Shown here: positions 60,951 through 64,000 of the stretch, one piece after another | How the letters are laid out: every line of letters begins with the position of its first letter | Numbering within the stretch: position 1 is the first letter of the stretch | Assembly: GCA_964023275.1 (NCBI GenBank) | Contig: OZ029916.1 | Location: 20,120,064-20,184,063, forward strand | Direction: 5' to 3' | Origin: Norana najaformis | Lineage: Eukaryota; Annelida; Clitellata; Crassiclitellata; Hormogastridae | Length of the DNA stretch: 64,000 bases | Notes under the pieces: model-generated | Databases searched by the model: none | What the model was told of the DNA's origin: nothing | Seen by the model: the letters and a program-made list of their open reading frames with translations, nothing else | Position numbers and translations under genes: made by a program

Positions 60951-63430
60951 AGGACAGGTTTTCTTCGCCCGCCAGCCTGTAGGTAGCTGAATCGTTCAGT
61001 AATTAACGGTCGGTGCCCCTCCAAAGACTTTCTTCGCCCTTCCTCCACCGAGTCCGAGATTTCCCGACGTAGACGGCGTACGTAGGTGTGAGGCTAGACT
61101 GTCAAGCTGGAATCCTGCCCCCTCTGTGGGTGGACCATTTCATTCACGGAAGGTCATGATGATATGCAACAAAAACACCCGAAACGCAGTAAATCCGTGT
61201 TGGAAACGAAAACTAATTCGACCCGCAGACTCGGCAACAGTAACATCGACCCCAGGACGCCATCTTACTTGGAGACAACTGCTGTATTGGCGGAGCTTGC
61301 AGCATCCGGAAAAAATCAAAGTACTTTCAACGTACCACTTTACACCGCCCACATTCAAGACTCTTGTCCCCATTAATTAACAGCACATGGTTCGATTTCA
61401 TTACTGCCTTGGGTCGCTCCCTAACTCAAACTTCCGGAGACTACGAAGAAACTAGTTACCTCTTCCCTCGCCTTGCTATTGCAGTTTAGTGCTTCATTGA
61501 CGTTGCCTTCCGCGGCATTTTTGCAATGCTTAACTTCATGAGATGTAGCCATTCCAGATGATTTTTCATTTTTTCCGGACATTTTTTAAAGCCCAAGGGT
61601 TCATATCTATCCTGAGGAAAAATAACAGCCGGCTGGATACAAGTCATTTATACTTATCATAATTTGGAAATAAAGCTTACTGGGAGTGACTATGATTTAG
61701 CTTTTTAAATTTACAAGTACCATAACTGACTGCTCTTGGATACTGATCTCACATTAATCAGAATAACAATTTAAGAACATTCAGCTATCTTTAAAACAGA
61801 ATTAATCAAAATTTAAATGTTAAAGAACATTAGTGATTATTAAACTTTATTATAAAATGGCCCTTTACAGGAGAAATAAATTAGTTACTGTTATTGTTAA
61901 CAATATTTACAAACACACAGTTACACACTATAAGCAAGGTCTGCCTGTTGCCACAAGGACAGTCCAAGAGATTTTAACCTACTTGTGTGGGTAGAGGAAG
62001 TGATGATACAGTTCTTCATCTAGGTATGTTACATAGTTACCAGTTGCCATCAGGTATTCCGGTCATGATAACTTAACTAATAATAGTCTATGTATGTACA
62101 TATCTTGTTATTTTTGTTGTGTCCTTAAAATATTTTGCAAAAGCGCTTCTCAATAGCCTGTTTGATTTTAGAGTTAGAAAAGAACCACAATTAAGTTCTT
62201 CTGCATACAACTGATGCTCATGTAACTGAAGAGTTTTCCACTAACAGTAGTCACGTGCAAATACGTATTGACAGACCAACAAATTCTTATCCATGCTTTG
62301 ACAGCTGATGCATTCACAGTCCCTGGTCTAGATTGTGCTGAAGATGAAGAGAGACACCAATCCATAAGTAGCATTTGCAGCAAAAGGGAAGGCTCGCTGA
62401 CTGATCAATGGAAGATTTGAAACTAAGCACAACAGCTCCAGAGGTTCCCAAAGTAACCGTGTCTCTGATGGCTGATGAAATTGTAGAGTTCCGGTGAACA
62501 AGAACTTCTCCGAAATGGAAAGTCAGTGCCGACTGCCAACCTGAAAATCGCCATATAGCACATCCGAATCCACGATTTCCCGGTTGCAAACAGCATGTGG
62601 CTTCAGCTTCAGCACTGTACAAACAGGCTTGACTATGGATGATATGTGTAGTATACATGGGCATAGATAAAAAGAATGAACCCAGAGTTCATTGCGGCTG
62701 ACTATGCTGATGATATTGTATGTCTAAGTATTGTACAAAATCACAAAAAATTCCCAGAAAACTCTAGAACCAACTACAGAAGCCCTGACTCAGACACAAA
62801 CAAGTGAACACATGAAGATATACCAGCATACGTTACAAACGTACATCTTTAGTTGAAATATAAAGTTGGTGATGATGAGAGATTGATGTCAAGGGCCTAA
62901 ACCATGAAGATTGCAATTGTAATTTAGAATTTATACAGCTTCACTTCAAGACAGACTCATCAGAAGCGTTCCTGGCCCAATGTCCCAGCACTAGTAGGGA
63001 ATAATACGGTCTTAAGCACTTGCAGAAAGGAGAGGGAGACAGAGGAGTTCCCAATGAAGATCACCAGGCATAATGATTGACAGAAGAAGTTCTGCTTAAC
63101 AGGCAGACAAATGAGTATATATTGTATTTAGCAATTATGACACATGATTATTTAGTGATTATAATAACAATAGCAATAACAATAACAATAATAATCGATT
63201 AATGCCCAGGGCATTATGATAATGGCACTATAGAAGTCATTAGATTAGATAATAATAATAATACTTTATCATGATACAAATGCTGTGTAAACTGAAAACC
63301 ACCTAATTACTAAATTTGTCTGGTAAGTTGTGAAGTGAGAAGGGGAAGATGTGACCCCTTCAACGCTGGAAACAGATCAATGCCACTGATGTTTATTAAG
63401 TCTGACACAAGTGTTTGGTTGTCAGTAACA

Positions 63431-63721
63431 TTAAAGCCAACCACCAGTGAGTTTGTGAAAGAGTTCTTCGTTCAGTGTTTGATTGCGATTTCCTGATCTC
63501 ATTGAGAGGAATATATAGCCACCGATGAATTCATGGACAACCTTGCAGTCTGCAGTCAGACACTGAAGAAGAATGTCTTCTTCTTCAAATGACACATGGA
63601 CCTGCTTTATCTCCCAATTCACACTCCAAGACTTCATATTCTGATACCTCCAGGTCTTCAGCAACTCACCAGTTTGCAGGGTCATGCGAACCATTTGATT
63701 GAAAGCAATTCCTAACAGTTC
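63431..63721 (-). CDS. FERMT: Kindlin (fermitin family), last coding exon
   Basis: Kindlins are FERM-domain adaptors that bind integrin beta tails at focal adhesions and help activate integrins. This exon encodes 96 residues plus a stop, entered through an acceptor TTTACTTTTAG in phase 0. Seen: [50 protein letters not shown] and the terminal LTGGWL. These match the F3 (PTB-like) FERM lobe and C-terminus of kindlin-2 ([31 protein letters not shown], from memory). The rest of the gene lies right of the window. A possible AATAAA on the minus strand is at 63392-63397, 34 bp after the stop. Which paralogue it is cannot be told. Confidence 0.93.
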   Translation of the reverse strand, partial: ELLGIAFNQMVRMTLQTGELLKTWRYQNMKSWSVNWEIKQVHVSFEEEDILLQCLTADCKVVHEFIGGYIFLSMRSGNRNQTLNEELFHKLTGGWL

Positions 63722-64000
63722 CTAAAAGTAAATAAACTATTTCGTGGACTTACAGTTAATTTATTTATTTCAGAAATTATGGTGTATACACATTTACATG
63801 TGGGATGGTTAAATACAAATACTCTCGAAGCTGGCAGCCTTCTACAGCTGCGCTTCTGCAAGATACAAAAGTTTCTTATATCTATTAACAAATTCCTTTG
63901 ACTCTGGATAAGAAATTATTATTTATTTATTATGACTATTTTTAATAATAATAATAATAATCATCACCATCATCATCATCAAATAAAAATTCAAAAGTGG

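Larger units (their letters stand above)
59335..63430. other. Intergenic region between thioesterase B and kindlin
   Basis: The end of copy B is at about 60027. Then come a LINE-tail repeat (60226-60450), a degenerate region with repeated GCCTACAGGTATC and CTCTA(C/G)AGTA words (60150-60910), an L2-type tail (60905-60950) and a CpG-richer stretch (60950-61450). AT-rich DNA with AAT microsatellites follows, part of which is probably the kindlin 3' UTR. No gene is clearly supported. Confidence 0.55.

Noticed and set aside
61140-61373. Potassium-channel T1-like start (VLNVGG)
   Set aside because: Only a six-residue resemblance; the following residues do not continue the domain.
1-64000. LTR retrotransposon, endogenous virus or Polinton copies
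   Set aside because: I saw no long terminal repeats, integrase, capsid or envelope-like frames; all reverse transcriptase pieces are of non-LTR (LINE) type.

Overview
This is nuclear DNA of an invertebrate animal. Genes are split into many short exons by AT-rich introns, splice sites are GT-AG, and non-LTR retrotransposons, SINEs, small inverted-repeat elements and microsatellites are common. The L2-type LINE carrying a 2A-like relic fits a marine invertebrate (echinoderm, amphioxus or mollusc grade), but the phylum cannot be fixed from this window.

Layout. (1) 1-11.1 kb, + strand: the 3' half of a cation-independent mannose-6-phosphate receptor (IGF2R-type) gene. It shows about three and a half extracellular repeats, a transmembrane helix and a short tail with endocytic and GGA-type sorting motifs. 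(2) 11.1-16.1 kb: convergent intergenic DNA with LINE and SINE relics, including a 5'-truncated RTE-type LINE with a clear target-site duplication. (3) 16.1-32.9 kb, - strand: a complete 13-exon phenylalanine 4-hydroxylase gene, with an L2-type LINE in intron 9 and a LINE fragment abutting exon 3. (4) 33.4-47.0 and 48.5-60.0 kb: a tandem segmental duplication. Each copy holds a complete 8-exon type-I acyl-CoA thioesterase (ACOT/BAAT family) gene on the + strand. (5) 60.0-63.4 kb: repeat-rich intergenic DNA. (6) 63.4-63.7 kb, - strand: the last exon of a kindlin (fermitin) gene entering from the right edge.

No operon-like system is present. The strongest biology is the thioesterase pair. Copy A ends in a canonical peroxisomal signal (SKL) and copy B in SNL, while both keep the Ser-Asp-His triad, so the duplicates may differ in location. 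The two copies also act as each other's empty site, which shows an RTE insertion only in A and a hAT-like insertion only in B. A second point of interest is exon 3 of the phenylalanine hydroxylase gene, where a LINE sits at the splice donor.

All spliced models were read by eye from codon, phase and splice-site continuity. Repeat boundaries are approximate unless a target-site duplication is given.
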